A stretch of DNA of 8,308 bases from Chloroflexota bacterium (GTDB lineage: Bacteria > Chloroflexota > UBA6077): positions 1-8,308 of the forward strand of contig JAJZQR010000236.1 in NCBI GenBank assembly GCA_021806765.1. The letters run 5' to 3'. Position numbers and translations under genes: made by a program. The notes under the pieces are model-generated. The model made no database searches and was not told the DNA's origin. It was given only the letters and a program-made list of their open reading frames with translations. Shown here piece by piece: positions 1-7,236 of the stretch; position 1 is the first letter of the stretch, and every line of letters starts with the position of its first letter.

Positions 1-258
1 GAAGGGGAGGTCGGCCCCCTCGGCCAACCCCTCCACCTCCTCCACCAGATCTGGGGCATACTCTCGAGCATAGGGCAATCCCCGGCGCACCATCGTGTTG
101 AACCGCTCCTCCGTGAGGGGCGCCAACCCCTTGGTCTCCAGGATGACGGCCAGACTGCGCTGGTTCTGCTCGATGACCAGCCCCAGGGTGTCCTGGAAGC
201 GCTGGCCCAGCAGCCTGCCGCGCTCGTGTGGGGTGCCGGATAGCTTCACCAGTTCCAT
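1..258 (-). CDS. C45-family acyltransferase/amidohydrolase, second copy, partial (N-terminal 86 residues)
   Basis: This is the 5' part of a gene whose 3' part lies beyond the left edge. It starts with ATG at 258 (MELVKLSGTPHERGRLLGQR) and stays open to base 1. It is a near copy of the start of the complete C45 gene at 405-1544. By my count 240 of 258 bases match (18 differences), and 79 of 86 residues match, with changes at residues 11, 22, 37, 39, 42, 55 and 64. Seven differing residues from 18 base changes shows that some changes are silent, which suggests that both copies code for protein. A GGAGGA Shine-Dalgarno lies at 270-275, 11 bases before the ATG. The catalytic cysteine (residue 114 in the complete copy) falls outside the window, so activity cannot be judged. 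The function is inferred entirely from the neighbouring copy: an Ntn-type amide hydrolase or acyltransferase. A 146-bp gap separates it from the upstream copy, so it may be the last operon gene or have its own promoter. Confidence 0.85.
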   Translation of the reverse strand, partial: MELVKLSGTPHERGRLLGQRFQDTLGLVIEQNQRSLAVILETKGLAPLTEERFNTMVRRGLPYAREYAPDLVEEVEGLAEGADLPF

Positions 259-404
259 GGGCTTCGCTGTCCTCCAGGCTCGCTAGTTCCGGGTCAGTAG
301 TACCGAGAACCCTCTGCTCGCAAGTGGACCGTTGCCATATCTTCCCCTGGAGCGAAATCGAGCTGAAATGCCTAGTTGCACTCACGGGCAGAAGAAAGCG
401 TCTG
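259..404. other. Intergenic spacer between the two C45 copies
   Basis: This 146-bp spacer separates the stop of the complete C45 gene from the start of the second copy. I see no convincing promoter: the best minus-strand match is TTGCGA followed 15 bases later by TACTAC, which is poor. A 5-bp inverted repeat (389-393 with 401-405) touches the C45 stop codon but has no T-run, so it is not a convincing terminator. About 20 bases next to the second copy resemble the ribosome-binding region of the first copy (AGGACA, GCGA and CC before the ATG in both), so the duplicated unit probably included the translation start signal. Confidence 0.6.
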
Positions 405-1544
405 CTAGGCCAGCATCACGGCTGTTGCCTGCCCCGTGGCCTCCGCTGGAGTCAACCGGAACTCCCCGTAAGGGTTCTGACAGGGATTGGCCGTGCCGAT
501 CCACATGCTCAGACTGCGAAGATCCATCAGCAGCGACGCCACGGTGTCGTCGGCACGCAGTTCGTCCAGCCCCTCCAGGGAGTGGCGACAGATCGAATAC
601 GGATAGCCGGCATGATCCCGAAGGATGCCCATGAGGCTCTCTCGATTCAGGGCACCGCACTGCTGTTTCAGCAGCTTGTTCATCCGCCCCCAGCGCATGT
701 AGCTGTCACCCTTATACGGTCGGCTCGCCGAGGCGTATTCCGCCGCCAGTCGGGGGTGGACGTAGTGGTTGCTGTGGCCCAGATACTCGTCCAGCCCGTG
801 GATGACGTCGGCATCCATCGCCGTGGTCTCAAGGCTGATCACCTCTCCCGCACCATCGGCCATCAGGTAGTTGATCCCCGAGGCCCGGTGGGCCGACCAT
901 ATGGTGTTGATGGCCTCGGAGATCCGGCGCTGCGCCAGGGCCTTGCGGAGAACAAAGGTATAGGGAACACCAGGCCGGCTGTCGGTCGGGATCAGGTTGT
1001 TGATGACGATACCTAATCCGGCGGCGTTCATCCCGGCGCAGCCCACCAAACCGACGATGGTGAAGACCAGGGCCTCCAGACCCGGCGCCACCTCCATCTG
1101 CAGGAGAATGGCACCCTTCTGGTATAGATGCAGCAGGTCATAGTTCTGGCCCAGATAGGCTCGGCCGTCGGCGGTGGCCCTGTTGGTGGCGGCCAGCGTC
1201 GTGCAACCAAAGAGAAGCTCGTTACTCAGGCCGGGATACGTGATATCCAGGAAATCCAGGAAGTAGTTGAGGCCGTAGACGGCTTCGAAGGGGAGGTCGG
1301 CCCCCTCGGCCAGCCCCTCCACCTCCTCCACCAGATCTGGGGCATACTCCCGAGTGTAGGGCAATCCCCGGCGCACCATCGCGTTGAACCGCTCCTCCGT
1401 GAGGGGCGCCAACCCCTTGGCCTCCAGGGCGACTACTAGGCTGCGCTGGTTCTGCTCGATGACCAGCCCCAGGGTATCTCGGAAGCGCTGGCCCAGGAGC
1501 CTCCCGCGCTCGTATGGGGTGCCGGATAGCTTCACCAGTTCCAT
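405..1544 (-). CDS. C45-family autoproteolytic acyltransferase/amidohydrolase (acyl-CoA:6-APA acyltransferase-like)
   Basis: The predicted protein has 379 residues and resembles peptidase family C45, whose best-known member is fungal isopenicillin N acyltransferase. These Ntn hydrolases are made as proenzymes that cut themselves before a cysteine, which becomes the N-terminal nucleophile acting on amide bonds. The key motif is GCTTLAAT with the candidate nucleophile Cys114, followed by LGQNYD at 131-136, the usual 'GQNxD' signature. Residues around 145-170 carry the beta-strand and GCAGMNAAGLG pattern typical of the fold. No signal peptide is evident, so it is probably cytoplasmic. I chose the ATG at 1544 because it lies 25 bases after the dehydratase stop, has an AGGA at 1556-1559, and matches the start of the second copy. 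An in-frame ATG at 1592 would add 16 residues and overlap the dehydratase gene. The substrate is unknown; bacterial relatives are mostly uncharacterised, and hydrolysis of an N-acyl or amide compound is likelier than antibiotic synthesis. Confidence 0.85.
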   Translation of the reverse strand: MELVKLSGTPYERGRLLGQRFRDTLGLVIEQNQRSLVVALEAKGLAPLTEERFNAMVRRGLPYTREYAPDLVEEVEGLAEGADLPFEAVYGLNYFLDFLDITYPGLSNELLFGCTTLAATNRATADGRAYLGQNYDLLHLYQKGAILLQMEVAPGLEALVFTIVGLVGCAGMNAAGLGIVINNLIPTDSRPGVPYTFVLRKALAQRRISEAINTIWSAHRASGINYLMADGAGEVISLETTAMDADVIHGLDEYLGHSNHYVHPRLAAEYASASRPYKGDSYMRWGRMNKLLKQQCGALNRESLMGILRDHAGYPYSICRHSLEGLDELRADDTVASLLMDLRSLSMWIGTANPCQNPYGEFRLTPAEATGQATAVMLA

Positions 1545-1569
1545 GGATCGCTTTGTCCTGCCCTTCTGC

Positions 1570-3234
1570 CTATCGGGGGCCAAGCACCGCACCTCGCCCT
1601 AGGGACTGGACGCTGTCGGCGTAAACCGATAGATAGCTACCCTTCTTCGCCCGTGTCGGCTTCGGCTGGAACTCTGCCAGCCGTCTCTGGATCTCCTGGT
1701 CGCTCACCTTCAGGTGGATGCGCCGACTGGGGATATCGAAGGTAACCAGGTCGCCGTCGCGCACGGCAGCCAGGGGACCACCCAGCGCCGCTTCCGGGGA
1801 GACGTGGCCGACGCAGAGCCCCTCCGTGGCGCCGGAGAAACGGCCATCGGTGACCAGGGCTGCCGAATGAGACAGGCCCATCCCTGCGAACTTGCTGGTG
1901 AAGGTGTATACGGTTACGAGCCCTGGCCCGCCCTTGGGCCCAAGCCCCAGGATGAACACCACGTCGCCAGGCCCGATCTCTCCCCGTCCGAGAGCCTCCT
2001 GCGCTGAATCCTCCATCCAGAACACCTTGGCCCTGCCGGTGAAAACCCGCATCTCGGGGTCCACGGCGGACTGCTTGACGACCGACCCATCGGGAGCGAT
2101 GTTGCCTCGTAGCACCGCCAGTCCTCCCTCACCCTGCAGAGGGTTGTCCAGGGACCGGATGACGTCAGGATCCTTGATCTCGGCGTTGCCCCAGTTCTCC
2201 CCGGCCTTTCGGCTGGTGCAGGTCAGCACCTCGGGATCGAGCCTGTGCCCCCGAGCCAACCCCTTCATCAGCGCTTGAAGGCCACCTGCTCGATCGAAGT
2301 CCGGCATGTAGTGAGGTCCGTTGGGGGCCAACCCCGTGAGAAGGGGTACCTGCTGGCTGGCCTCGTCGAAGGCCCCGAGGCAGTCCATTTCCAGTTCCGC
2401 TTCGGTGGCGATGGCAGGGATGTGCACCAGGACGTTGCTGGAGCCCCCTATGGCCATGGTCACACGAATGGCGTTGCGCACCGAACGCTCGGTGATGATG
2501 TCCCGCGCGGTGATGCCTTTCTTCAGGAGTTCCATGATCTGCTCTCCTGCCCGGCGACCAAGCTCAAGGATGCGAGGGCCCTCGGCTGGCATGGTGCAAT
2601 TGCCGGGAAGGGACATGCCCAAGGCCTCAGCGATGCATCCCATGGTGTTCGCGGTGCCTATCATGGAGCAGGCCCCGCCCGGGCCACAGGACGCCCTCAG
2701 GATCTCCTCCAGTTCCTCCGCCGGGATCTCTCCCTTCTCGAAACGGCCGACGGCCTTGCCCACTTCAAGGAAGGTACAGGGCGCACCCTTGTGGACGCCG
2801 ACGCGCATGTAGCCGCCGGTAACGAGAATGGCAGGGATGTTGAGACGCGCCGCGGCCATGAGGTACCCCGGCACGATCTTGTCGCAGGTGGCCAGCATGA
2901 CCATGGCGTCGAACTGGTTGGCCTCTATGATCACCTCCACCTCCGCAGCGATCAGGTCGCGGCTGGGAAGGATGTACTTCGGGTTGGCAAGCGCGACGCC
3001 GTCGCACAGCCCCATAGTGGGTAGCTCAAAGGGCATTCCCCCGGCCTCGCGGACTCCCTCTTTGACCGCGGCGGCCACGTCCCTGAGATTCAAGTGGCCG
3101 GGGTTACCTTCGTTCCATGAATTGAGGATGGCCACGAAAGGCCACTCCTGCATCCGCTCGTTTAGGCCGGCTCCATAGAGCAGCGCACGGCGCTCAGCCG
3201 CTGCCACGCCTTTGGTTGACTTGCTCCGCAACAC
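1570..3234 (-). CDS. ilvD: IlvD/Edd-family dehydratase (dihydroxy-acid or sugar-acid dehydratase)
   Basis: The 554-residue product is full length for dihydroxy-acid dehydratases (about 550-560 residues). The family uses an iron-sulfur cluster and Mg to remove water from 2,3-dihydroxy acids, giving 2-keto acids. Visible landmarks are NPGHLNLRD (44-52), LCDG with Asp78, TCDK (116-119; Cys117 cluster ligand, Asp118 and Lys119 metal site), CGPGGACSMIGTANTM (183-198; Cys189 expected as ligand) and DGRFSG near the C-terminus with the probable catalytic base Ser467. The position that holds the first cysteine ligand in many [2Fe-2S] members appears to be Gly46, as I recall for E. coli IlvD as well. 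The start codon is GTG at 3234, supported by AGGAGG at 3241-3246 six bases upstream. The symbol follows the family. With no other branched-chain amino acid genes nearby, and dehydrogenases and transketolase in the same operon, a sugar-acid substrate (an aldonate giving a 2-keto-3-deoxy acid) is at least as likely as the valine/isoleucine pathway. Confidence 0.9.
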   Translation of the reverse strand: MLRSKSTKGVAAAERRALLYGAGLNERMQEWPFVAILNSWNEGNPGHLNLRDVAAAVKEGVREAGGMPFELPTMGLCDGVALANPKYILPSRDLIAAEVEVIIEANQFDAMVMLATCDKIVPGYLMAAARLNIPAILVTGGYMRVGVHKGAPCTFLEVGKAVGRFEKGEIPAEELEEILRASCGPGGACSMIGTANTMGCIAEALGMSLPGNCTMPAEGPRILELGRRAGEQIMELLKKGITARDIITERSVRNAIRVTMAIGGSSNVLVHIPAIATEAELEMDCLGAFDEASQQVPLLTGLAPNGPHYMPDFDRAGGLQALMKGLARGHRLDPEVLTCTSRKAGENWGNAEIKDPDVIRSLDNPLQGEGGLAVLRGNIAPDGSVVKQSAVDPEMRVFTGRAKVFWMEDSAQEALGRGEIGPGDVVFILGLGPKGGPGLVTVYTFTSKFAGMGLSHSAALVTDGRFSGATEGLCVGHVSPEAALGGPLAAVRDGDLVTFDIPSRRIHLKVSDQEIQRRLAEFQPKPTRAKKGSYLSVYADSVQSLGRGAVLGPR

Positions 3235-3240
3235 CTTATC

Positions 3241-3246
3241 CCTCCT
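3241..3246 (-). promoter_or_regulatory. Shine-Dalgarno that fixes the GTG start of the dehydratase
   Basis: The minus strand reads AGGAGG here, six bases before the GTG at 3232-3234. This is a full anti-Shine-Dalgarno match and is the reason for choosing the GTG start over later codons. The next codon is TTG, another possible start, but it is less well placed. Confidence 0.8.
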
Positions 3247-3269
3247 GTGATGCCATTCAGGGTGATGCC
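3247..3269. repeat. Direct repeat GTGATGCC x2 ahead of the dehydratase gene
   Basis: The plus strand carries GTGATGCC at 3247-3254 and again at 3262-3269, with a start-to-start distance of 15 bases. Both copies lie in the 92-bp gap between the zinc dehydrogenase and the dehydratase, just upstream of the ribosome-binding site. The repeat is exact but short, and no function is shown. Confidence 0.5.
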
Positions 3270-3326
3270 CAACTGGCTGGCGGTCTGTCGCCTTTCGTGC
3301 AACCGCTGCCGGTCAGGCACTTTCAC

Positions 3327-4364
3327 TCAAGCGCCATCAGGCCGCAGAACAACCTTGCATCCCTGCTTGCGCTCCATTTGGCTGAACCCTTCCTCCCATC
3401 GCACCAGGGGAAGGTCTGCGGTAATCAAGGGCCTCGTGCGGACCTTGCCCAACGCCATCAGCTCCAGGGCCCTTTCCCAGGAGGTATAGGTGGAGCCGAA
3501 GGAACCGGTGACCTTGAGTTCCTTGGCGACCACCTGGCCAAAGTCCATCTCGATGGGTCGAGCCAGTAGACCGACCTGAACGTAGCACCCCCGTTTCTTG
3601 ACGGCTTCGAGGCAGGTACGCACTGCCGGGCCCGCGCCCGCGCACTCGAAGACAACGTCTGCCCCGCGACCTGCTGTGAGTCGTGCCACGGTAGCCTGTA
3701 CTTCCCCCGCTCCGGCGGCGAGCGCAATGTCGATCCCCAGCTCTCGGCCAGTAGATAACCGCTCCTCATCCTCGGCAGTTCCCACCAGGAGGACCGTCGC
3801 CCCCTGCGCCCTGGCCACCTGTGCGGTGAGGAGACCCATAGGTCCTGGCCCGGTCACCAACACCACGTCCCCTGCCGACACGTGCCCCTGCTCCACCACG
3901 GCATGGACACAACAGGCGGCAGGCTCCGCGAGGGCTCCGTTCAAGAAGTCCACGCTGTCGGGAAGCCTGTGCACCCGATGCGCCGGGGCGACGACGTAGG
4001 CGGCGAAGGCACCGTTGACCCCGCTCCCCAGGGATCGGCGATCCGGGCAGAGGGCGGGGAGTCCTGTCTGGCAGTACTCGCACATCCCGCAGGTACGGGC
4101 TGGCGGTTCTGCAGTGACACGGTCACCCACTTTCCACGCCGTGACTCCCACGCCCACCACCGTCACGGTGCCGGCAAACTCGTGACCCATGATCACCGGA
4201 GGCACCACAGCAAAGGCCTGCCCGTGGAGAATATGCAGGTCCGTCCCACACACCCCGGTTGCAGCTACCTGGATCTTGATCTCCCCGGGGCCCGACTCCG
4301 GCTCGGCAACCTCCATGAGCTGAACGCGCCCGGGGCCATTTTCGGTCTTAACCAGAGCTAACAC
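3327..4364 (-). CDS. Zinc-dependent medium-chain alcohol/polyol dehydrogenase (sorbitol/threonine dehydrogenase-like)
   Basis: The 345-residue protein is a full-length medium-chain dehydrogenase of the sorbitol, threonine 3-dehydrogenase and galactitol-phosphate dehydrogenase type. These enzymes oxidise secondary alcohols to ketones with NAD(P). The catalytic zinc residues are visible as GVCGTD (Cys39), GHE (His61, Glu62) and LAEP (Glu147). The structural zinc site is CGMCEYCQTGLPALC (Cys92, 95, 98, 106). The nucleotide-binding fold begins with GPGPMG (172-177), followed by a strand ending VLLVGTAED, which has neither the clear acidic residue of NAD enzymes nor an obvious NADP pattern. The GTG start at 4364 lies 9 bases after the transketolase stop, and its Shine-Dalgarno (TAGGAG, 4371-4376) overlaps that stop codon, implying translational coupling. 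Its position suggests oxidation of a hydroxyl in the sugar or polyol handled by this operon. The exact substrate cannot be told. Confidence 0.93.
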   Translation of the reverse strand: MLALVKTENGPGRVQLMEVAEPESGPGEIKIQVAATGVCGTDLHILHGQAFAVVPPVIMGHEFAGTVTVVGVGVTAWKVGDRVTAEPPARTCGMCEYCQTGLPALCPDRRSLGSGVNGAFAAYVVAPAHRVHRLPDSVDFLNGALAEPAACCVHAVVEQGHVSAGDVVLVTGPGPMGLLTAQVARAQGATVLLVGTAEDEERLSTGRELGIDIALAAGAGEVQATVARLTAGRGADVVFECAGAGPAVRTCLEAVKKRGCYVQVGLLARPIEMDFGQVVAKELKVTGSFGSTYTSWERALELMALGKVRTRPLITADLPLVRWEEGFSQMERKQGCKVVLRPDGA

Positions 4365-4370
4365 GCTACT

Positions 4371-4376
4371 CTCCTA
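4371..4376 (-). promoter_or_regulatory. Shine-Dalgarno overlapping the transketolase C-subunit stop
   Basis: The minus strand reads TAGGAG: the TAG is the stop codon of the C-terminal transketolase subunit (4374-4376), and AGGAG lies six bases before the GTG of the zinc dehydrogenase. The ribosome that finishes one gene is placed to begin the next. Confidence 0.75.
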
Positions 4377-5324
4377 CTTCGCCGGCTTGGCTCGGCTGAG
4401 GAAGGCGTCCACGGACTGGGCGATGCCCCTGGCATCCAGCCCGTACTTAGCGAACAGGTCCGCGGGCTTGCCAGACTGCCCGAACACGTCCGGCAGGCCA
4501 AGCCGCAGAACCGGCACCAAGGGGGTTTCGGCCAGGCACTCCAACACGGCGCTTCCCAAGCCGCCGATGATGCTGTGATCCTCCACGGTGATCAGGGCCG
4601 CGGAGTGCCGCGCTGCCCGGAGGATAGCTTCCTTATCGACCGGTTTCAGCGTGGGCATGTTGATGACAGCCGCCGAGACGCCGCGCGCCGCCAACAGGTC
4701 CGCCGCTTCCAGCGCCGCGGACACCGTCACGCCCGTGGCGATGATGCACAGATCACCACCAGCTCGCAGCTCCACGGCCTTGCTCAGGAGGAACTCGTAG
4801 TCCCTGCTGTTGACGATAGGAAGGTCCGACCGTCCAAGACGCATGTACATTGGTCCCGTGCTCTGCACCATGACCCGCAGAGCGGCAGCCGTTTCGATGG
4901 CATCAGCAGGCGAGATCACCGTCATGTTCGGGAAGGAACGCATGATTGCGACGTCCTCGGTCGCCTGGTGGGTCACCCCAGCCTCACCGAGGTCCAAGCC
5001 CGCGTGGGTTGAGACGATCTTCACGTTCAGGTTGGGATAGCAGATGAAGGTACGCACCTGTTCGCAGGCCTTCATGGTCGAGAAGACACTGAAGGTGTTG
5101 ACGATAGGCAGCACCCCGGAGGCCGCAAGCCCCGCCGCCATGTCCATCATGTTCATCTCGGCGCAGCCGCAATCGAAGAACCGCTCAGGGAAGGCATTGG
5201 CGAAGTGCACGGTGCGCGTGGAATCGGAGAGATCGCCCTCCAGCACCACGAAATCCGACCGCTCTTTGCCCAGCTCCAAGAGGGCTTGACCGTAGGCTTC
5301 CCGCAGGGATATCCGCTCGCTCAT
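4374..5324 (-). CDS. Transketolase, C-terminal (pyrimidine-binding) subunit
   Basis: The 316-residue product matches the C-terminal half of transketolase: the pyrimidine-binding domain followed by the C-terminal domain. The catalytic Glu56 sits in CAEMNMMDMAAGLAASG, the counterpart of the family's AEQNM motif that activates the ThDP aminopyrimidine. GEAGVTHQATEDVAIMR (113-129) contains the conserved His119. It must pair with the separately encoded N-terminal subunit to make an active two-carbon-transfer enzyme. I start it at ATG 5324, where ATGA overlaps the stop of the N-terminal subunit by four bases, with AAAGGAG at 5333-5339 eight bases upstream. The frame stays open for another 253 codons upstream, but that part lies inside the N-terminal subunit gene and shows no transketolase features. 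Split transketolases occur in many bacteria and archaea, including specialised sugar pathways such as apiose and sulfoquinovose degradation. The donor substrate here is not determined. Confidence 0.93.
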   Translation of the reverse strand: MSERISLREAYGQALLELGKERSDFVVLEGDLSDSTRTVHFANAFPERFFDCGCAEMNMMDMAAGLAASGVLPIVNTFSVFSTMKACEQVRTFICYPNLNVKIVSTHAGLDLGEAGVTHQATEDVAIMRSFPNMTVISPADAIETAAALRVMVQSTGPMYMRLGRSDLPIVNSRDYEFLLSKAVELRAGGDLCIIATGVTVSAALEAADLLAARGVSAAVINMPTLKPVDKEAILRAARHSAALITVEDHSIIGGLGSAVLECLAETPLVPVLRLGLPDVFGQSGKPADLFAKYGLDARGIAQSVDAFLSRAKPAK

Positions 5325-6163
5325 GCCCTCCACTCCTTTCCCAGTTCGGCCATCGCTTGGGTCATGGCCCCGGCCGATAGCGCCTTGGCGTGCCACTCGG
5401 CCCGTCCCTCCATGAACGACACCCCCTTGCCTTTCACGGTATGGGCTATGACGACCGAGGGTACCTCCTGCGAAGGCATCGCCCAGTCGAAGGCGTCGAG
5501 CAGTTCCGAGATGTTGTGGCCGTCCACCTCTCGAACTCGCCAACCGCAGGCCCGCCACTTGTCGGCGAACGGCTCCAGGGCCGCGCTGTTCTCGGTGGAT
5601 CCCGACTGTTGCAAGCCGTTGCGGTCCACGATGGCGATGAGGTTGCCCAGGCGCCGGGTGTAAGCCGACATGGCAGCCTCCCAGATCTGTCCCTCCTGGC
5701 ACTCTCCGTCCCCCAGGAGAACGTACACCAGGTAGCTGCGGCCCATGATTCGAGCAGCCAATGCCATCCCTGCGCCTATGGAAAGGCCGTTGCCCAGTGC
5801 GCCAGATGTAGTTTCGACTCCTGGCGTCAGCTTCATGTCCGGGTGGCCCTGCAGAATGCCATCTATCTGCCGGAAGGTCTTGAGGGTTTCCTGCGGGAAG
5901 TAGCCAGCGTGCGCCAGCGCCGCGTACAGGGTGGGGGCCGCATGCCCTTTGCTCAGGATGAAACGGTCTCGATCCGGCCAGTGGGGATCCCCAGGTCGCA
6001 CGCGCAGAACCGAGAAGTAGAGGGTCGCCACGACGTCGGCACAAGAAAGGGAAGGACCGGGGTGACCGGATGCAGCATTCCATATCATCTCCAGCGCGGT
6101 GATGCGCAGTTGCCTCGCCCTGTCCTCCAGGTCGCGAATTGTGACGTCAGTGCTGGTGACCAT
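5321..6163 (-). CDS. Transketolase, N-terminal (diphosphate-binding) subunit
   Basis: The 280-residue product corresponds to the ThDP diphosphate-binding half of transketolase and is the usual length for a split N-subunit. Motifs in order are ASGHPGPSLS (31-40, His33), LSKGHAAPTLYA (70-81, His74), GHPD (106-109), the ThDP/Mg motif beginning GDGECQEG at 151 and ending at Asn182, and HTVKGKGVSF (241-250). The ATG at 6163 is chosen because AGGAGG (6168-6173) lies four bases upstream and overlaps the stop codon of the LacI-family gene, leaving an 8-bp gap. An upstream in-frame start at 6235 would overlap that gene by 64 bases and add 24 residues with no family similarity. The stop overlaps the start of the C-terminal subunit (ATGA), so the two halves are probably made in equal amounts and assemble together in the cytoplasm. 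The enzyme transfers a two-carbon ketol unit between a ketose and an aldose. Confidence 0.95.
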   Translation of the reverse strand: MVTSTDVTIRDLEDRARQLRITALEMIWNAASGHPGPSLSCADVVATLYFSVLRVRPGDPHWPDRDRFILSKGHAAPTLYAALAHAGYFPQETLKTFRQIDGILQGHPDMKLTPGVETTSGALGNGLSIGAGMALAARIMGRSYLVYVLLGDGECQEGQIWEAAMSAYTRRLGNLIAIVDRNGLQQSGSTENSAALEPFADKWRACGWRVREVDGHNISELLDAFDWAMPSQEVPSVVIAHTVKGKGVSFMEGRAEWHAKALSAGAMTQAMAELGKEWRA

Positions 6164-6167
6164 ATGG

Positions 6168-6173
6168 CCTCCT
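6168..6173 (-). promoter_or_regulatory. Shine-Dalgarno overlapping the LacI-family stop codon
   Basis: AGGAGG on the minus strand shares two bases with the TAG stop (6172-6174) of the regulator gene and lies four bases before the transketolase N-subunit ATG. It decides the start at 6163 and suggests that transketolase translation is coupled to translation of the regulator. Confidence 0.75.
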
Positions 6174-7221
6174 ATCGCCCATTGTGATACTGGGATCCAG
6201 TGGCTTCCGTGTCCTTTGTCTGGGGTGCGCAGCACGACTCCCGGATTTCCAGGCGTGCGTCGGCTATGACGAGTCGAGGTGAAGGGTTTCTCTTGCGGGC
6301 CACCCTATCCAGCAGTAGGCGGCAGGCTGTCTTGCCTATCTTGTAAGGCGAGACGGACATGGTGGTGAGGCGGGGTCTGATCAGCTCTCCAAGGGGAATA
6401 CCATCAAAGCCGACTACCGCCACGTCCTCGGGGACCGACCCGCCCTCCGCCTGAACGGCGTTGATCGCGCCGATGGCCATCAGGTCGTTGGCCGCAAAGA
6501 CGGCGGTCGGCCGTGGCGAGCGCTGCAGCAGCTGCGCCATGGCCGAGAAGCCCCCCTGATACTGGAAGCTCCCGTAGGTGACGATGGCCTCCTCCATGGG
6601 AATATCGGCTTCGGAGAGCGCCTGGGAATGCCCCTCCAGCCGCTCTCGACTAGTGCGGAGAAAGGGGCTTCCCCCAATGAACGCGATGCGGCGATGGCCA
6701 AGACCAATCAGATGGCGCGTTGCCTCGTAGGCTCCCTTGGTGTTGGCAATGGCGACAGTATCCGTTTCGACACCATCTATGCGCCTGCCGGCCAGCACCA
6801 GGTTCACCTTCTGGTCCAGGAGGCCCTGCAGCTGCTCTGGAGGCTGGCCCGAAGACACCAGGATGATGCCGTCCACCTGCTTGTATCGGAGCATCTCGAG
6901 GTAAGCCAGTTCTTTGTCCACCTTGTTGTCGCTGTTGCACAGAACCACGCTCCAGCCCGCCCGTTGAGCCTCGTCCTCCACTCCTCGGGTCAACCCGGGG
7001 AAGTAAGGGTTCAGGATATCCGGGATGACCACCCCGATAGTCTTGGTCTCTTTTAGGACCAGGCTGCGAGCGAGGTAGTTCGGCTTGTAGTTCAGCTGTT
7101 GAACAGCGTTCTCGATCCTTCGACGGGTCTCCTCCCGCACCGTTATCTGCCCGTTTAGGAACCGGGAGACGGTTGCTGGAGAGACGTCTGCAAGCGAGGC
7201 GATGTCCTTGATCGTGGCCAC
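6172..7221 (-). CDS. LacI-family transcriptional regulator
   Basis: The 349-residue protein is a complete LacI-family repressor. The helix-turn-helix is TIKDIASLADVSPATVSRFL (residues 3-22), with SPATVSR as recognition helix. The hinge helix follows (YKPNYLARSL, 45-54) with Leu54 in the position that normally intercalates at the central CG of the operator. From about residue 60 (TIGVVIPDILNPYF) the periplasmic-binding-protein-like sensor domain runs to the end, including AANDLMAIGA and VVGFDG. Such proteins usually bind a sugar or sugar derivative and release DNA. The start is GTG at 7221, preceded by a G-run (7229-7234) rather than a classic AGGAGG, so translation may be modest. It sits 15 bp after the dehydrogenase and 8 bp before transketolase, inside the operon it probably controls. 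The C-terminal tail after about residue 330 looks unconserved. The effector cannot be deduced. Confidence 0.96.
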   Translation of the reverse strand: MATIKDIASLADVSPATVSRFLNGQITVREETRRRIENAVQQLNYKPNYLARSLVLKETKTIGVVIPDILNPYFPGLTRGVEDEAQRAGWSVVLCNSDNKVDKELAYLEMLRYKQVDGIILVSSGQPPEQLQGLLDQKVNLVLAGRRIDGVETDTVAIANTKGAYEATRHLIGLGHRRIAFIGGSPFLRTSRERLEGHSQALSEADIPMEEAIVTYGSFQYQGGFSAMAQLLQRSPRPTAVFAANDLMAIGAINAVQAEGGSVPEDVAVVGFDGIPLGELIRPRLTTMSVSPYKIGKTACRLLLDRVARKRNPSPRLVIADARLEIRESCCAPQTKDTEATGSQYHNGR

Positions 7222-7236
7222 TGAGATTCCCCCCGA

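Noticed and set aside
388..407. Short inverted repeat at the end of the complete C45 gene as a terminator
   Set aside because: The stem is only about 5 bp, overlaps the stop codon and is not followed by a T-run.
228..1016. Long plus-strand reading frame opposite the C45 genes
   Set aside because: It is antisense to well-supported coding sequence, and the translation has no recognisable family. Long antisense frames are expected in high-GC genes.
1545..1592. Upstream ATG at 1592 for the complete C45 gene
   Set aside because: It would overlap the end of the dehydratase gene and add 16 residues that the second copy does not have. The ATG at 1544 matches the start of the second copy.
2245..3024. 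Long plus-strand frame opposite the dehydratase
   Set aside because: It is antisense to a strongly conserved gene, and its His/Arg/Gly-rich product looks like a shadow frame.
3160..3326. Small minus-strand frame starting with GTG right after the zinc dehydrogenase stop
   Set aside because: It is about 50 codons long, runs into the dehydratase gene in another frame, has no clear ribosome-binding site of its own and no recognisable feature.
5325..6083. A long in-frame upstream extension of the transketolase C-subunit (569 residues in total)
   Set aside because: The extra 253 residues lie in another frame inside the transketolase N-subunit gene, are rich in Arg, Gly and Pro, and show no domain. 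The ATG at 5324 has a good ribosome-binding site and the family start.
5390..6187. Long plus-strand frame opposite the transketolase N-subunit
   Set aside because: The opposite strand carries clear ThDP motifs, and this product has none.
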